A DNA stretch of 35,393 bases from Prolixibacteraceae bacterium (GCA_009773765.1 WTWZ01000040.1:1-35393), one strand, 5' to 3'. Numbered from the stretch's first letter, positions 1 to 7,686 are shown. Numbers and translations are program-made. The notes: generated from the letters alone by a model not told the origin.

Positions 1-1
1 T

Positions 2-2233
2 GCCCAACAAGACCAGCCAGTAAGTATTTTCGGAGCCAGTGATGGTGTCGCCACTGTTACCGCTTATGGTGGAAACGTTGATTATACCTATTTATGGGAC
101 AATGGTGAATCGACCGCAACAGCCATTGCTCTAAATTCAGGTTCACATTCTGTAATCGTAACTGACAGTAAAGGATGTGAAACGACTTGTAATGTTATAA
201 TTACAGAACCAGGTGCACTTTATTGCAATACTGAATTAATATACAATGCTATTTGCTACGGTGAATTCAATGGTATTGCAAGGGTTGTTCCAACAGGAGG
301 AGTTGAACCTTTTACATATCTCTGGGATAACAATGAAACTTCTCAAACTGCAAGTGCATTAAATGCAGGTTCGCATTCAGTGATTGTTAAAGATGCCAAC
401 GGTGCAATTTCCACTTGTTATGTTTCAATTTCAGAACCACACGAATTAATAGCCTTGGCCGTTCAGGACAATCCAGTGGTTTGTTATGGCGGAGCCAACG
501 GCGCTGCCACTTTGACTGTTTCGGGTGGTAACGTTCCTTACTCTTACGCATGGGACAAAAGTGCTTCGGCTTCTGCTTCTGCTGCTGATTTGGCGGCAGG
601 GTTGCATACTATTACCATTACCGATGCAAAAGGTTGTGTAACTACTGCTACGGTAACAATTACCGAACCAAATATTTTAACAGCCACCGATGTGCAGACT
701 GCATGTGATTCATATACATGGATTGACGGCAATACTTACTCTGCAAGCAACAACTCCGCCATTTACACTATGGTAAATTCGAATGGTTGTGATTCTATCG
801 TTACTCTGAATTTGACGGTGCTGAAAAGCTCTTCTGAAACCATCGAAGCTACCAACTGTGGCGTGGTGGCCGTTAACGGTGTGGAATACACCGTTTCGGG
901 GACTTACATTCAGAATTTAACCAATGCCGCCGGTTGCGACAGCACGCTGACCATCATTGCCACTGTGCTCAACAGCACCGAAGGAACAATCGAAGTGTCA
1001 GGTTGCGGCGCAGTGACGGTTAACGGAACTGAATACACCGTTTCAGGGACTTACACCCAGGAACTTCAGAATATTGCCGGGTGCGACAGCACGCTGACCA
1101 TCATTGCCACTGTGCTCAACAGCACCGAAGAAACAATCGAAGTGTCAGGTTGCGGTTCAGTGACGGTTAACGAAACTGAGTACACCGTTTCGGGGACTTA
1201 TATCCAGAATTTAATCAACGCAGCCGGGTGCGACAGCACGCTGACCATAGTGGCTACTGTAACTGTCTGCATCACTAAACCAGAAATGGAACTGGCAGAC
1301 GATGACAGTTCAACATTAATGAATACACCGGTTACCGTTTCTGTTCAAAACAACGACAGTAATATTCCTGAGGGGTCAGTTATTTCAACACCAGCTACCA
1401 CGACAATTGGAGGAACAATTAAAGTAAATACAGATGGAAGTGTAACTTACAATCCACCAAAAGATTTTGTCGGTGAAGATAAATTTGAATATACAATTTC
1501 CACACCTGACGGACATAAAGATTCAGCCAGTGTAGTTATAACTGTGACCGCTCCTGCTGAACTTGTAATACAAGCTGTTGACGATGAATTTGAAATTTAC
1601 AATGATAAGATTGCTGAAGGAAGCATTATATCCAATGATATCAGTCCAATTGGAAAAATAGTTATTAATATTACTCCCGTTAGTGCACCAACTAATGGTA
1701 CAGTTGTGATTAATACTAACGGGACCATTGTATATATTCCTAATCCCGATTTCTCTGGAGTTGATTCTTTCAGTTATCAGATTTGTAATTCAATTGTTAC
1801 CACATTGTGTGATATTGCTGAAGTAAAAATCATTGTAATGGATACCGATACAGTTCCAGAAAATCCGTTTACCGCTCAAGAAATTTTTATTCCAAACGGA
1901 TATTCTCCGAATGATGATGGAATTAATGATTATTTCACCATAACTTTATATGGCAAGGACAGCAATGGAGTTTACAGGGAACAATCTTTTGATTCTAAAT
2001 TTCCCGATGCCAAAGTTGAGATATTCAACCGCTGGGGCAACCTGGTATTTGAAAAAGAAGGGTTCGGGAATACCGGCCGCTGGGGATCAACTGAAGCATG
2101 GTGGGATGGACGCTCCAACAAGGGCTTGACAATTGGCAAGGACAAACTGCCTCCCGGAACTTATTTTTACATCTTGTATTTTAATGACGGGAACAGAGAA
2201 CCTGCTGCAGGCTCTGTATTCCTTAACAGGTAA
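2..2233 (+). CDS. SprB-like repeat adhesin, C-terminal part, with T9SS type B sorting domain
   Basis: The reading frame is open from base 2, so the 5' end lies outside the window and about 743 codons are visible. The visible protein starts with three SprB-type repeats of roughly 75-80 residues (YLWDN / SVIVTD, FTYLWDN / SVIVKDANG, YSYAWDK / TITITDAKGC). A cysteine-containing region follows, then three near-identical 49-residue repeats (CDSTLTI core, bases 827-1267), then two cadherin-like or tandem-95-type modules (DGSVTYNPPKDFVGEDKFEY and a second copy). The C-terminus is a CHU_C / gliding-motility-associated domain (IFIPNGYSPNDDGINDYF, VEIFNRWGNLVFE, PPGTYFYILYF), which directs export and surface attachment through the type IX system. 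SprB-family proteins are mobile surface adhesins in gliding Flavobacteriia, but whether this organism glides cannot be seen. A PorP/SprF gene follows, as in the known sprB-sprF pairing. Confidence 0.9.
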   Translation, partial: AQQDQPVSIFGASDGVATVTAYGGNVDYTYLWDNGESTATAIALNSGSHSVIVTDSKGCETTCNVIITEPGALYCNTELIYNAICYGEFNGIARVVPTGGVEPFTYLWDNNETSQTASALNAGSHSVIVKDANGAISTCYVSISEPHELIALAVQDNPVVCYGGANGAATLTVSGGNVPYSYAWDKSASASASAADLAAGLHTITITDAKGCVTTATVTITEPNILTATDVQTACDSYTWIDGNTYSASNNSAIYTMVNSNGCDSIVTLNLTVLKSSSETIEATNCGVVAVNGVEYTVSGTYIQNLTNAAGCDSTLTIIATVLNSTEGTIEVSGCGAVTVNGTEYTVSGTYTQELQNIAGCDSTLTIIATVLNSTEETIEVSGCGSVTVNETEYTVSGTYIQNLINAAGCDSTLTIVATVTVCITKPEMELADDDSSTLMNTPVTVSVQNNDSNIPEGSVISTPATTTIGGTIKVNTDGSVTYNPPKDFVGEDKFEYTISTPDGHKDSASVVITVTAPAELVIQAVDDEFEIYNDKIAEGSIISNDISPIGKIVINITPVSAPTNGTVVINTNGTIVYIPNPDFSGVDSFSYQICNSIVTTLCDIAEVKIIVMDTDTVPENPFTAQEIFIPNGYSPNDDGINDYFTITLYGKDSNGVYREQSFDSKFPDAKVEIFNRWGNLVFEKEGFGNTGRWGSTEAWWDGRSNKGLTIGKDKLPPGTYFYILYFNDGNREPAAGSVFLNR
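827..1267 (+). repeat. Three tandem 147-bp coding repeats in the adhesin gene
   Basis: Three head-to-tail copies of a 147-bp (49-codon) unit lie at 827-973, 974-1120 and 1121-1267. Copies 2 and 3 are close to identical at DNA level over long stretches, for example the segments coding CDSTLTI and ATVLN. Each copy has two cysteines in the same places (NCGVV/GCGAV/GCGSV and AGCDS). Such DNA-level similarity suggests recent duplication or gene conversion and could allow copy-number change by slippage or recombination. Confidence 0.9.
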
Positions 2234-2290
2234 TTATTACCACTGTTTTGAAATAACAGAAGGATTTAAAGAGTTTAAAATAAATTTTGA

Positions 2291-2336
2291 AAAACAGGAG
2301 TTTTTGAGGTTCGCTTCGAAAACTCCTGTTTTTTGT
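2291..2336 (+). terminator. Rho-independent terminator after the adhesin gene
   Basis: A perfect 14-bp inverted repeat (2291-2304 against 2319-2332) with a 14-base loop is followed directly by a T run. It lies 58 bases after the adhesin stop codon and separates that gene from the PorP/SprF gene. The rest of the gap to 2751 is AT-rich and holds no gene or clear promoter that I could find. Confidence 0.85.
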
Positions 2337-2751
2337 TGTTATAAACATGCCTTTTTTTCTTCAGAAATGAAAAACCAAAAGCAATCTCTTATCCCGCAAC
2401 AGTTATCAAATTTCTCAATGGAATGTTTGTCCAAAAATGAGACAATCAAACCCACTCTACTTAACGCATAAACATTTGATTGTATGCTATTTACTATATG
2501 AGGCATATAAATTGAATGTATATTGTTACGCTTTTTTACTTAAAAAATGAAAATACAGAAGTTGCCAAAAATGCCATTAGAAATTTAAAAAATTACCTTT
2601 TAATGTTCTGTTTAACAGTGAAAAATTGTTTGTGCTGAAACACCGGAAGAAAAAAATTAATACATGGGTTTCGAATCAAAAACAAAAAAACTGAAAAAAT
2701 TAACGGGACAAGCATTTAAAGCATCGAAACCGCTGATAAAAAATTGAAAAA

Positions 2752-3711
2752 ATGAAAACAAAATCGAATCTGACAAAAGGGATTTTAATGATTATCATCA
2801 TTGCCGGAGGCTTAACCTCTAATGCACAACAAGATCCGATGTACACACAATACATGTTCAATACCCAAACTATAAATCCTGCCTACACCGGAACCTGGGA
2901 GTCGTTTAGTTTCATGGTACTGGGGCGCCAGCAATGGGCCGGCCTGGAAGGTGCGCCGCAAACCTACACGTTTTCGATGCAGGCGCCGCTAAAAAACGAA
3001 AGGGTGGCTTTAGGTTTGAATTTGATTAGCGACGTCATAGGTTTGGAAAAAAGGTTTTATATGTTTGGCGATTACTCCTATTTACTTCCCATGAATGACG
3101 AAATGAATCTGCGATTGGGATTAAAAGGAGGTTTTACCAATTACACCAACAATTTACTTGAATACCAGACCAATGCTCCGGGATCAGGAATTACCGACCC
3201 TGCTTTTATGGGCGAAATCGACAGAAAGTTTGTACCCAATTTTGGTGTTGGTGCATTTCTGTTTGGGCAGCGATATTTTGTTGGGTTTTCTATTCCTAAA
3301 ATCTTAAATCATGATTTTGAAAATAATTACAATAATCTGTCAGTATCGCACGAATTGCGTCATTACTTCCTTACAGCAGGATTGGTTTTCGACCTTGGGG
3401 AGAATTTAAAATTTAAACCAACAATGCTGACAAAAGCCACATTTTCATCGGAAACCGGCGCGCCTGTTGAACTTGATTTAACAGCCAACTTCCTGATAAA
3501 AGAACGCTTCTGGCTTGGGGCAATGTACCGCACAGGCGATTCGTATGGCTTTATTGCCCAATGGATTATCGACAAAAAATTGAGGATTGGATATTCTTAT
3601 GATATTACAACTTCAGCTCTGCAGAATTTTCAAAATGGCTCTCACGAAGTGATGATCTCTTACGAAATGCGGTTCCTGAAAGAGATGTTTGCATCTCCGC
3701 GATATTTCTAA
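2752..3711 (+). CDS. PorP/SprF family type IX secretion outer-membrane protein
   Basis: This is a 319-residue protein with a signal peptide (hydrophobic core LMIIIIAGGL, cleavage near SNAQ, about residue 25). The family signature follows directly: QQDPMYTQYMFNTQTINPAYTG, then GRQQWAGLEGAPQTYTFSMQ. The rest alternates as expected for an outer-membrane beta-barrel and ends in an aromatic residue (ASPRYF). PorP/SprF proteins are partners of T9SS substrates with type B sorting domains and help anchor or secrete them. SprF in Flavobacterium sits directly downstream of sprB, and this gene follows an SprB-like adhesin in the same orientation. A terminator in the 500-bp gap suggests it has its own promoter. 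The start is the ATG immediately before the lysine-rich signal peptide. Confidence 0.93.
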   Translation: MKTKSNLTKGILMIIIIAGGLTSNAQQDPMYTQYMFNTQTINPAYTGTWESFSFMVLGRQQWAGLEGAPQTYTFSMQAPLKNERVALGLNLISDVIGLEKRFYMFGDYSYLLPMNDEMNLRLGLKGGFTNYTNNLLEYQTNAPGSGITDPAFMGEIDRKFVPNFGVGAFLFGQRYFVGFSIPKILNHDFENNYNNLSVSHELRHYFLTAGLVFDLGENLKFKPTMLTKATFSSETGAPVELDLTANFLIKERFWLGAMYRTGDSYGFIAQWIIDKKLRIGYSYDITTSALQNFQNGSHEVMISYEMRFLKEMFASPRYF

Positions 3712-3730
3712 TATAAATGATTTGGCCTGA

Positions 3731-3946
3731 TTAAAGCCCAAAGTCCTGTTCTTTCTGGATGATTTTGGGCTTTTCTGTTTGATGTTGTGCAACAAGTTCG
3801 TCAATTAAGGGCAAACATCTCCCGCACGATGTCCCTGCACGTGTTAAATTCTGAATATCCACTGTCGATTCAGCCCCCTTCCTGAATAATAATTTGATTT
3901 CCTTTTTTTCAACAAAATTGCAAATGCAAATTAACCTGTTCGACAT
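3731..3946 (-). CDS. Bfd-like [2Fe-2S]-binding small protein
   Basis: This is a 71-residue protein with four cysteines at residues 7, 9, 41 and 44 (ICIC near the start, SCGRC later). They have the CxC-x31-CxxC spacing of bacterioferritin-associated ferredoxin (Bfd) and the Fer2_BFD domains of nitrite reductases. The fold binds one [2Fe-2S] cluster. In E. coli, Bfd reduces bacterioferritin to release stored iron. Here no bacterioferritin gene is nearby, so the partner is unknown. The gene begins 23 bases after the HD-domain gene on the same strand and may be co-transcribed with it. Confidence 0.85.
   Translation of the reverse strand: MSNRLICICNFVEKKEIKLLFRKGAESTVDIQNLTRAGTSCGRCLPLIDELVAQHQTEKPKIIQKEQDFGL
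3733..3775 (+). terminator. Terminator after the PorP/SprF gene, overlapping the 3' end of the bfd-like gene
   Basis: A 10-bp inverted repeat (3733-3742 with 3764-3773) is followed by a short T run on the plus strand. The hairpin begins within the stop codon of the convergent minus-strand gene and covers its last codons, so it also encodes the C-terminus of that small protein. Confidence 0.7.
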
Positions 3947-3969
3947 TACTTTTAAATCAAAGAAACCGT

Positions 3970-4752
3970 TTACGACATAATTTTATTTTCAGTATAAACC
4001 TTAATTTTTCGGTAGATTTCAATCACTAAATCGTTTTTTGGCAACGAATTATATACATTCTCCAAATACCTGTTTTTTACCAGGAACTCAAATGTTGGAC
4101 GGAAATTCAGGTCGTAAACCCAGGATAACTGCATAATTTTGACATCCATTTCAGAGGCTATATTCTTCTTTGACACCATTTTTCCGGCCAGAATTTCTTT
4201 CGAAACCAATGGTGAAACAGCAGTTCCTTTGGGCAATTCCCATGTTAACGTATGATTTGCTTTTCCGTTTCGGTTGGCATAATATACTCCAAGAACCCTG
4301 AAAATATCGAGCTTATCGGCATCGCGGATTAATTTTGCATGTAATAATTGCTGTCCCGTTAAACCTTCCTGGATTTTGAATTTATTGTGATTTAGTATTG
4401 CAGCAAAAATAAGTTCCCTGTTTTCGATCTGTAATACGTCAAACAAATTCTCTTCTTTCAGAATTTTTACCGCTTCCCCTGCATGATCAACCGATTTTTC
4501 ATCACTAAACTTATCAAATTCAACCAACTGACGAAACCTGCCCAAATCGTGCAATAAACCAACAAGAAATGCAATTTTTTGTTCCTCATCGGTCCATTCA
4601 AGTTTTTCAGCGAGCGAAAGCGCAATTGCAGCTACCCTGAGCGAATGTTCTTTTTTAATGGTGAAATCCGAACTCTGGCTTTCGGTTAACCGGTTAAACG
4701 AACTGCAGTAAGCATTAAACCAGTTTGTCGAAATATCAATCCATTCTTTCAT
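3970..4752 (-). CDS. HD-domain phosphohydrolase
   Basis: This is a 260-residue cytoplasmic protein with an HD superfamily metal-dependent phosphohydrolase domain. The visible metal ligands are H36 (KKEHSLRVA), H68-D69 (GLLHDLGRF), H90 (VDHAGEA), H122 (LNHNKF) and D144/D146 (IRDADKLDIF). This pattern, with two further histidines between the HD pair and the last Asp, resembles HD proteins able to hold two metals. The natural substrate (a nucleotide, cyclic dinucleotide or other phosphate ester) cannot be told. There is no signal peptide or transmembrane segment. The start is the ATG at 4752, preceded by a plausible -7 box. Confidence 0.88.
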   Translation of the reverse strand: MKEWIDISTNWFNAYCSSFNRLTESQSSDFTIKKEHSLRVAAIALSLAEKLEWTDEEQKIAFLVGLLHDLGRFRQLVEFDKFSDEKSVDHAGEAVKILKEENLFDVLQIENRELIFAAILNHNKFKIQEGLTGQQLLHAKLIRDADKLDIFRVLGVYYANRNGKANHTLTWELPKGTAVSPLVSKEILAGKMVSKKNIASEMDVKIMQLSWVYDLNFRPTFEFLVKNRYLENVYNSLPKNDLVIEIYRKIKVYTENKIMS

Positions 4753-4776
4753 TTATACTTTATTTTTTGATAGCTG

Positions 4777-4784
4777 CAAATTTA
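4777..4784 (-). promoter_or_regulatory. Possible -7 box for the HD-domain gene
   Basis: Read on the minus strand this is TAAATTTG, an exact match to the Bacteroidota -7 consensus TAnnTTTG, 24 bases before the start codon. No good TTTG -33 element is seen at the usual distance, so the call is tentative. Confidence 0.4.
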
Positions 4785-4862
4785 TATATATCTAATCACG
4801 GGGAAGTGCCATGCTGCTTTTTTTATTAACATTCAATCACCTGCCAGGTTTGAAATAAAATC

Positions 4863-4892
4863 TTTCATATAACCGGAATTTTGTTATTTTTG
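4863..4892 (+). promoter_or_regulatory. Promoter of tRNA-Arg
   Basis: TATTTTTG at 4885-4892 matches the TAnnTTTG -7 consensus exactly. TTTC at 4863-4866 is one base from the TTTG -33 element, with an 18-base spacer. The tRNA begins 14 bases after the -7 box. Confidence 0.6.
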
Positions 4893-4906
4893 CTGCTCGT
4901 TAAAAG

Positions 4907-4978
4907 GGTCCCATAGTTCAATGGATAGAATGTAAGATTCCGGTTCTTATGATCTGGGTTCGAGTCCCGGTGGGGTCA
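4907..4978 (+). tRNA. tRNA-Arg (anticodon CCG)
   Basis: This is a 72-base cloverleaf. The acceptor stem is GGTCCCA/TGGGGTC (with two G-U type pairs), discriminator A4978. The D stem is GTTC/GAAT with an 8-base loop. The anticodon stem is TAAGA/TCTTA, a perfect match, with loop TTCCGGT, giving anticodon CCG. The variable loop has 4 bases. The T arm is CTGGG-TTCGAGT-CCCGG. CCA is not encoded. The 3' part of the gene overlaps the left attachment site of the mobile element, so its present 3' end is probably donated by the element. Confidence 0.93.
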
Positions 4979-4979
4979 C
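4965..4979 (+). other. attL core: left attachment-site repeat inside tRNA-Arg
   Basis: The 15-base sequence TCCCGGTGGGGTCAC covers the 3' T stem and acceptor strand of the tRNA. It recurs with one mismatch at 12018-12032, 7053 bp away, just outside the integrase end of the element. tRNA 3' ends are the usual target of tyrosine integrases. Confidence 0.8.
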
Positions 4980-4987
4980 TTTTAAAA

Positions 4988-5022
4988 AGTCAACTATTTG
5001 ATTATCAGTAGTTGATTTTTTC
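4988..5022 (+). terminator. Terminator downstream of tRNA-Arg
   Basis: A 7-bp stem (TCAACTA at 4990-4996 with TAGTTGA at 5009-5015) and a 12-base loop are followed by six T residues. It lies inside the element, so the inserted DNA brings a terminator for the interrupted tRNA gene. Confidence 0.75.
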
Positions 5023-5033
5023 ATTTTTGCCAA

Positions 5034-5054
5034 TTTGCACAACATTTGCACAAC
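5034..5054 (+). repeat. Left-end arm-type repeats (two copies of TTTGCACAAC)
   Basis: Two direct copies of TTTGCACAAC (5034-5043 and 5045-5054) have an 11-base period, close to one helical turn. The TTGCACAAC core recurs three times at the other end of the element, beside the integrase gene. This is the expected arrangement of arm-type binding sites for a tyrosine integrase with an N-terminal arm-binding domain. The binding role is inferred. Confidence 0.7.
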
Positions 5055-5069
5055 TTCCATAAAAAAGAA

Positions 5070-5100
5070 TAAAAAAAGGGTAGCCAAAACCCACCCTTTT
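5070..5100 (-). terminator. Leftmost minus-strand terminator of the element
   Basis: An 8-bp perfect stem (5074-5081 with 5093-5100) is followed, on the minus strand, by a T run. It is the last of three minus-strand hairpins that close the element's transcription before the tRNA. Confidence 0.6.
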
Positions 5101-5174
5101 AATGAATACAAACTTGACATTTTGTTATTCAGATAGAAGTTATCCAAATGTACTAATTTTCAGAGAAATACAAA

Positions 5175-5230
5175 TAAAAAGAGGTGCAAAAATTACACCT
5201 CTTAATAAAAAAAACAGTGTTCAACACTGG
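5175..5230 (-). terminator. Two tandem minus-strand terminators after the last element gene
   Basis: Two hairpins lie in tandem. The first in minus-strand order is a 5-bp stem (5215-5219 with 5225-5229) followed by eight or more T residues. The second is an 8-bp stem (5179-5186 with 5196-5203) followed by five T residues. They begin 27 bases after the stop codon of the 74-residue gene. Confidence 0.8.
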
Positions 5231-5256
5231 CTGTTAAATGGGACAGTCCTAAAATC

Positions 5257-5481
5257 TTAATTATCACTGAAAGAAACTGAATTGTTTTCACCGGGATCAC
5301 CCTCAATAAAATCCTGTACCAGTTCTAAATGAAACATCAAATTTTCACGGTCTTTGATTGGCAGGTTTGAAAACATTTCTGAGGTAATGAAATTTCGAAA
5401 TACCAGTTGCAAACTGTTGGTTAATTCCTTCCTACTTGCAAACTGTAACAAAAATTCTCTTGTGTTTTTCTCTTGAATCAT
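5257..5481 (-). CDS. Unknown 74-residue protein at the end of the element
   Basis: I do not recognise this protein. It is 74 residues, mostly helical by composition, acidic at the C-terminus (EGDPGENNSVSFSDN), with no cysteine, signal peptide or membrane segment. It lies 201 bases downstream of the terminase gene and directly before tandem terminators. The gap has no clear promoter, so it may be read through from the terminase operon or have its own promoter. In phage satellites this distal position often carries accessory or interference genes, but there is no sequence evidence for that here. Confidence 0.65.
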   Translation of the reverse strand: MIQEKNTREFLLQFASRKELTNSLQLVFRNFITSEMFSNLPIKDRENLMFHLELVQDFIEGDPGENNSVSFSDN

Positions 5482-5682
5482 AGCGTTTAATTTTAATGTT
5501 GATTATCTATTTTTTATCAATTTTTGGACGTAGTTTGATAAAAGTGTGACCAATACTTTGCCCAATGAAAAAACGTCTTTTTTTTAACCTTTGTAACATT
5601 TTTATTTTCAATTACTTACAAGCCTTTAAAATCTTCCGACCCTTCGCCTCTGAGGTGTGTGACTTGTTAAAAAGTGCCTTTT
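5482..5682. other. Non-coding gap between terL and the last element gene
   Basis: This 201-bp stretch has no supported gene. It contains a short inverted repeat (CCTCTGAGG at about 5648) next to CTTCCGACCCTTCG and a small A/T palindrome near the terL stop codon. A packaging site near the terminase genes would be one explanation, but nothing proves it. Confidence 0.35.
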
Positions 5683-7014
5683 TTAGTGAAACATAGTTGA
5701 AAGTAAATCAATTGAAACGCCCTCATTTTGTGGGTTCAATTCAAAATACATTCTCATCATTAAGGTATCGGAATAGTCCGGGGATCGTCCGATTAGTTCT
5801 TTAACCTTTTCCTTTGGAATAACTGCCAATTTTCCGTCTTTGTCAATATCCTTTCGTTTCACCTGTTCCAATTCTTGAATTAATAGGTTCCTGACTTCAA
5901 TATCTTCTGTTTTAACGCTGATCTCTCCTTTGTTAATCCTATCTGCCAACTCAAAATAACATTGGCTTTTAAGGTTCGAAAAGTTCTGTTTTTGCCCTTT
6001 TACTTCAACTGGCATTGAATTATTAACAAATCCTTTACACCCGACAAAATCAACAATACCACCCCCCACCCCGTCTTCGTCTGCAATGATATTTGACATC
6101 GGTACATTGTAGTTATTTTTCAATCGGTTTATTTCATTTGAAACATCCAAAACAGACTTTTTTTCGAGCGTTATAATCTCAATGACTGTTAATCCATTCC
6201 AAACGAAAATAACAGTTCTATCGCTGCCAAAACGAGCGACATCGACACTGATAAACATTTCTCCAAGGTTATGAGAATTTGAAAAAATATCCGTAATCCG
6301 GTCAAAAGTCATCAGCGCGGTTTTGTCGCCATCATACTCCCAGTTACCAAACAACAATCTTTCTTTCGAAATTAAATCCAGTTGTAACAAGTTCTCTCTG
6401 TAATGCGGTGTTACATTCGGGTTATCTGTAAGCAATGCAGGAATGAATTTCATGTTACCCGGCAAAGTTTTTTCTTTAAAAGGTTTGTAAAATCTTGTAT
6501 AAAGAAAATTTTTGGATGGATTTGAGGTCAATAAAATCTTTGGGATTAATCCAAAATCAGCAAGTTTATAACGGATCCGGCTCTTAACAATGTTAAATGC
6601 CTTTTCCGTTATCTGGCTGCACTCATCCACGAACACACCTGTTAATTCAATACTTCCTAAACTGTCAAAGTTTGGGTCTGATGGATATTGAAATAAATCT
6701 TTCAGCAATATTTCTGAACCGTTAACAAATCGAATACTCATCAACTGTTGATTGAATGAATAGTGAGAACCGGATTTAATGTTTTGCATTTTGGCGACTT
6801 CAAAAAACGTGTTCAAAGTGCTTTCGCGTAAAGTTTTCAATTCACTTCTACCCATTAACCATCGTGAACCGGGAAATTTCAAGCATGACTTTAAAAGCCA
6901 ATAGCAACCAAGAACACTTTTGCCGCCCGCCGCCGCGCCGCCAAAAAGAAGTTCATTGGTGCTGTTGTCTTCTAAATAGTTTAATGCTTCACTTTGTTTC
7001 CTGGTCAATTGCAT
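5683..7014 (-). CDS. terL: Phage terminase large subunit (TerL)
   Basis: This 443-residue DNA-packaging motor is full length for its family and appears intact. The N-terminal ATPase has a Walker A loop GGAAAGGKS (residues 25-33), a Walker B VFVDE (127-131) and a coupling motif LLTSNPS (161-167). The C-terminal RNase H-like nuclease has SVDVARFGSDRT (D258), ADEDGVGGG (D312/D314) and SPDYSDT (D413/D416). It resembles PBSX-type large terminases. TerL normally works with TerS and a portal on an empty capsid, but no portal or capsid gene is present here. It overlaps the end of the small-subunit gene by 26 bases, so the two are translationally coupled. Confidence 0.93.
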   Translation of the reverse strand: MQLTRKQSEALNYLEDNSTNELLFGGAAAGGKSVLGCYWLLKSCLKFPGSRWLMGRSELKTLRESTLNTFFEVAKMQNIKSGSHYSFNQQLMSIRFVNGSEILLKDLFQYPSDPNFDSLGSIELTGVFVDECSQITEKAFNIVKSRIRYKLADFGLIPKILLTSNPSKNFLYTRFYKPFKEKTLPGNMKFIPALLTDNPNVTPHYRENLLQLDLISKERLLFGNWEYDGDKTALMTFDRITDIFSNSHNLGEMFISVDVARFGSDRTVIFVWNGLTVIEIITLEKKSVLDVSNEINRLKNNYNVPMSNIIADEDGVGGGIVDFVGCKGFVNNSMPVEVKGQKQNFSNLKSQCYFELADRINKGEISVKTEDIEVRNLLIQELEQVKRKDIDKDGKLAVIPKEKVKELIGRSPDYSDTLMMRMYFELNPQNEGVSIDLLSTMFH

Positions 7015-7468
7015 AACGTTTTTCTTCCCAAATGATTTTCAACTCAGATTCTGTCTTTTCCGGCAAATCCCACCCCATCATTTTATTTATTCTTTCAATT
7101 GCTACCAGTTTATTGAAAAGTTTGATTTCAGTTTTGCCTTTGTAAATTTTTATGCTTTCGATACATTTTTTCTGAATGTCGCTTAACTCATTTACAGGCT
7201 TAATTCCGCTATCCTGAAACAAGTCTGCAATATTGGCCTTAATAATGTCTGAAAGTGTATTGATAACCTCTTGCTTTGTTATCCCTGCCTGTTCCCTTGC
7301 TTCAATCTGTAACAAACTTATTTTTTTCTGAATGTCAGGTTTTGTCAAGTTTTCGTTTGCAATCCGGTTTGCAGTTTTCGGACTGTACCCGGCTCTTATT
7401 GCTGACTGAGTACCGTTCAAATCAATCAAGTACTGTTCACAAAATTTCTGTTGCCTTGCTGTTAACAT
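6989..7468 (-). CDS. terS: Phage terminase small subunit (TerS)
   Basis: This is a 159-residue protein. The N-terminus matches the Terminase_2 small-subunit family: MLTARQQKFCEQYLIDLNGT, then QSAIRAGYSPKTANRIANEN, a helix-turn-helix for recognising the packaging site. The middle region is helical (oligomerisation), and the C-terminus would contact TerL. It starts 3 bases after the preceding small gene and overlaps terL. In phage satellites an element-encoded TerS redirects packaging to satellite DNA. Here both subunits are encoded. Confidence 0.93.
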   Translation of the reverse strand: MLTARQQKFCEQYLIDLNGTQSAIRAGYSPKTANRIANENLTKPDIQKKISLLQIEAREQAGITKQEVINTLSDIIKANIADLFQDSGIKPVNELSDIQKKCIESIKIYKGKTEIKLFNKLVAIERINKMMGWDLPEKTESELKIIWEEKRYAIDQETK

Positions 7469-7471
7469 GGC

Positions 7472-7681
7472 TTAAACTTTATCTGATAACTTCGCCAAAA
7501 TGCTTAAAACGGTTTGGTGTTCCTTTTCAACTGGTTCCATCGCTTCGACTGCAATACCGATTTTTGTCAGTTGTTCCAAGTCTGCCAACCCATTTTTAAC
7601 CCGGTAAATTTTTTCATTTATGGTTGATAGCCTGTCAATCAGAAAACCAATTTCATCAAGTGTTAATTCTACTGTTTCCAT
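7472..7681 (-). CDS. Unknown 69-residue helical protein
   Basis: I do not recognise this protein. It reads as two amphipathic helices (LTLDEIGFLIDRLSTINEKI and a second segment ending SILAKLSDKV), which suggests a small coiled-coil or adaptor protein. An in-frame TTG lies nine bases upstream, but the ATG at 7681 is preferred because it leaves a 5-base gap after the upstream stop. It lies between a 209-residue unknown gene and terS in a tightly packed operon, so a role in packaging or replication is possible but unsupported. Confidence 0.75.
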   Translation of the reverse strand: METVELTLDEIGFLIDRLSTINEKIYRVKNGLADLEQLTKIGIAVEAMEPVEKEHQTVLSILAKLSDKV

Positions 7682-7686
7682 ATTTA

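Noticed and set aside
827-1267. CRISPR-like regular repeat
   Set aside because: The 147-bp units are contiguous, in frame and coding, with no spacers.
2133-2471. Plus-strand 112-codon frame over the end of the adhesin gene
   Set aside because: It overlaps the conserved type B sorting domain in another frame and runs through the terminator hairpin, with no protein-like features.
4947-5147. Minus-strand 66-codon frame ending across the tRNA
   Set aside because: Its C-terminus (TPPGLEPRS) is the antisense translation of the tRNA 3' end, a well-known artefact, and it crosses the attL core, a terminator and arm repeats.
5482-5682. pac/cos site next to terL
   Set aside because: Short inverted repeats exist but nothing distinguishes them from chance; kept only as a described gap.
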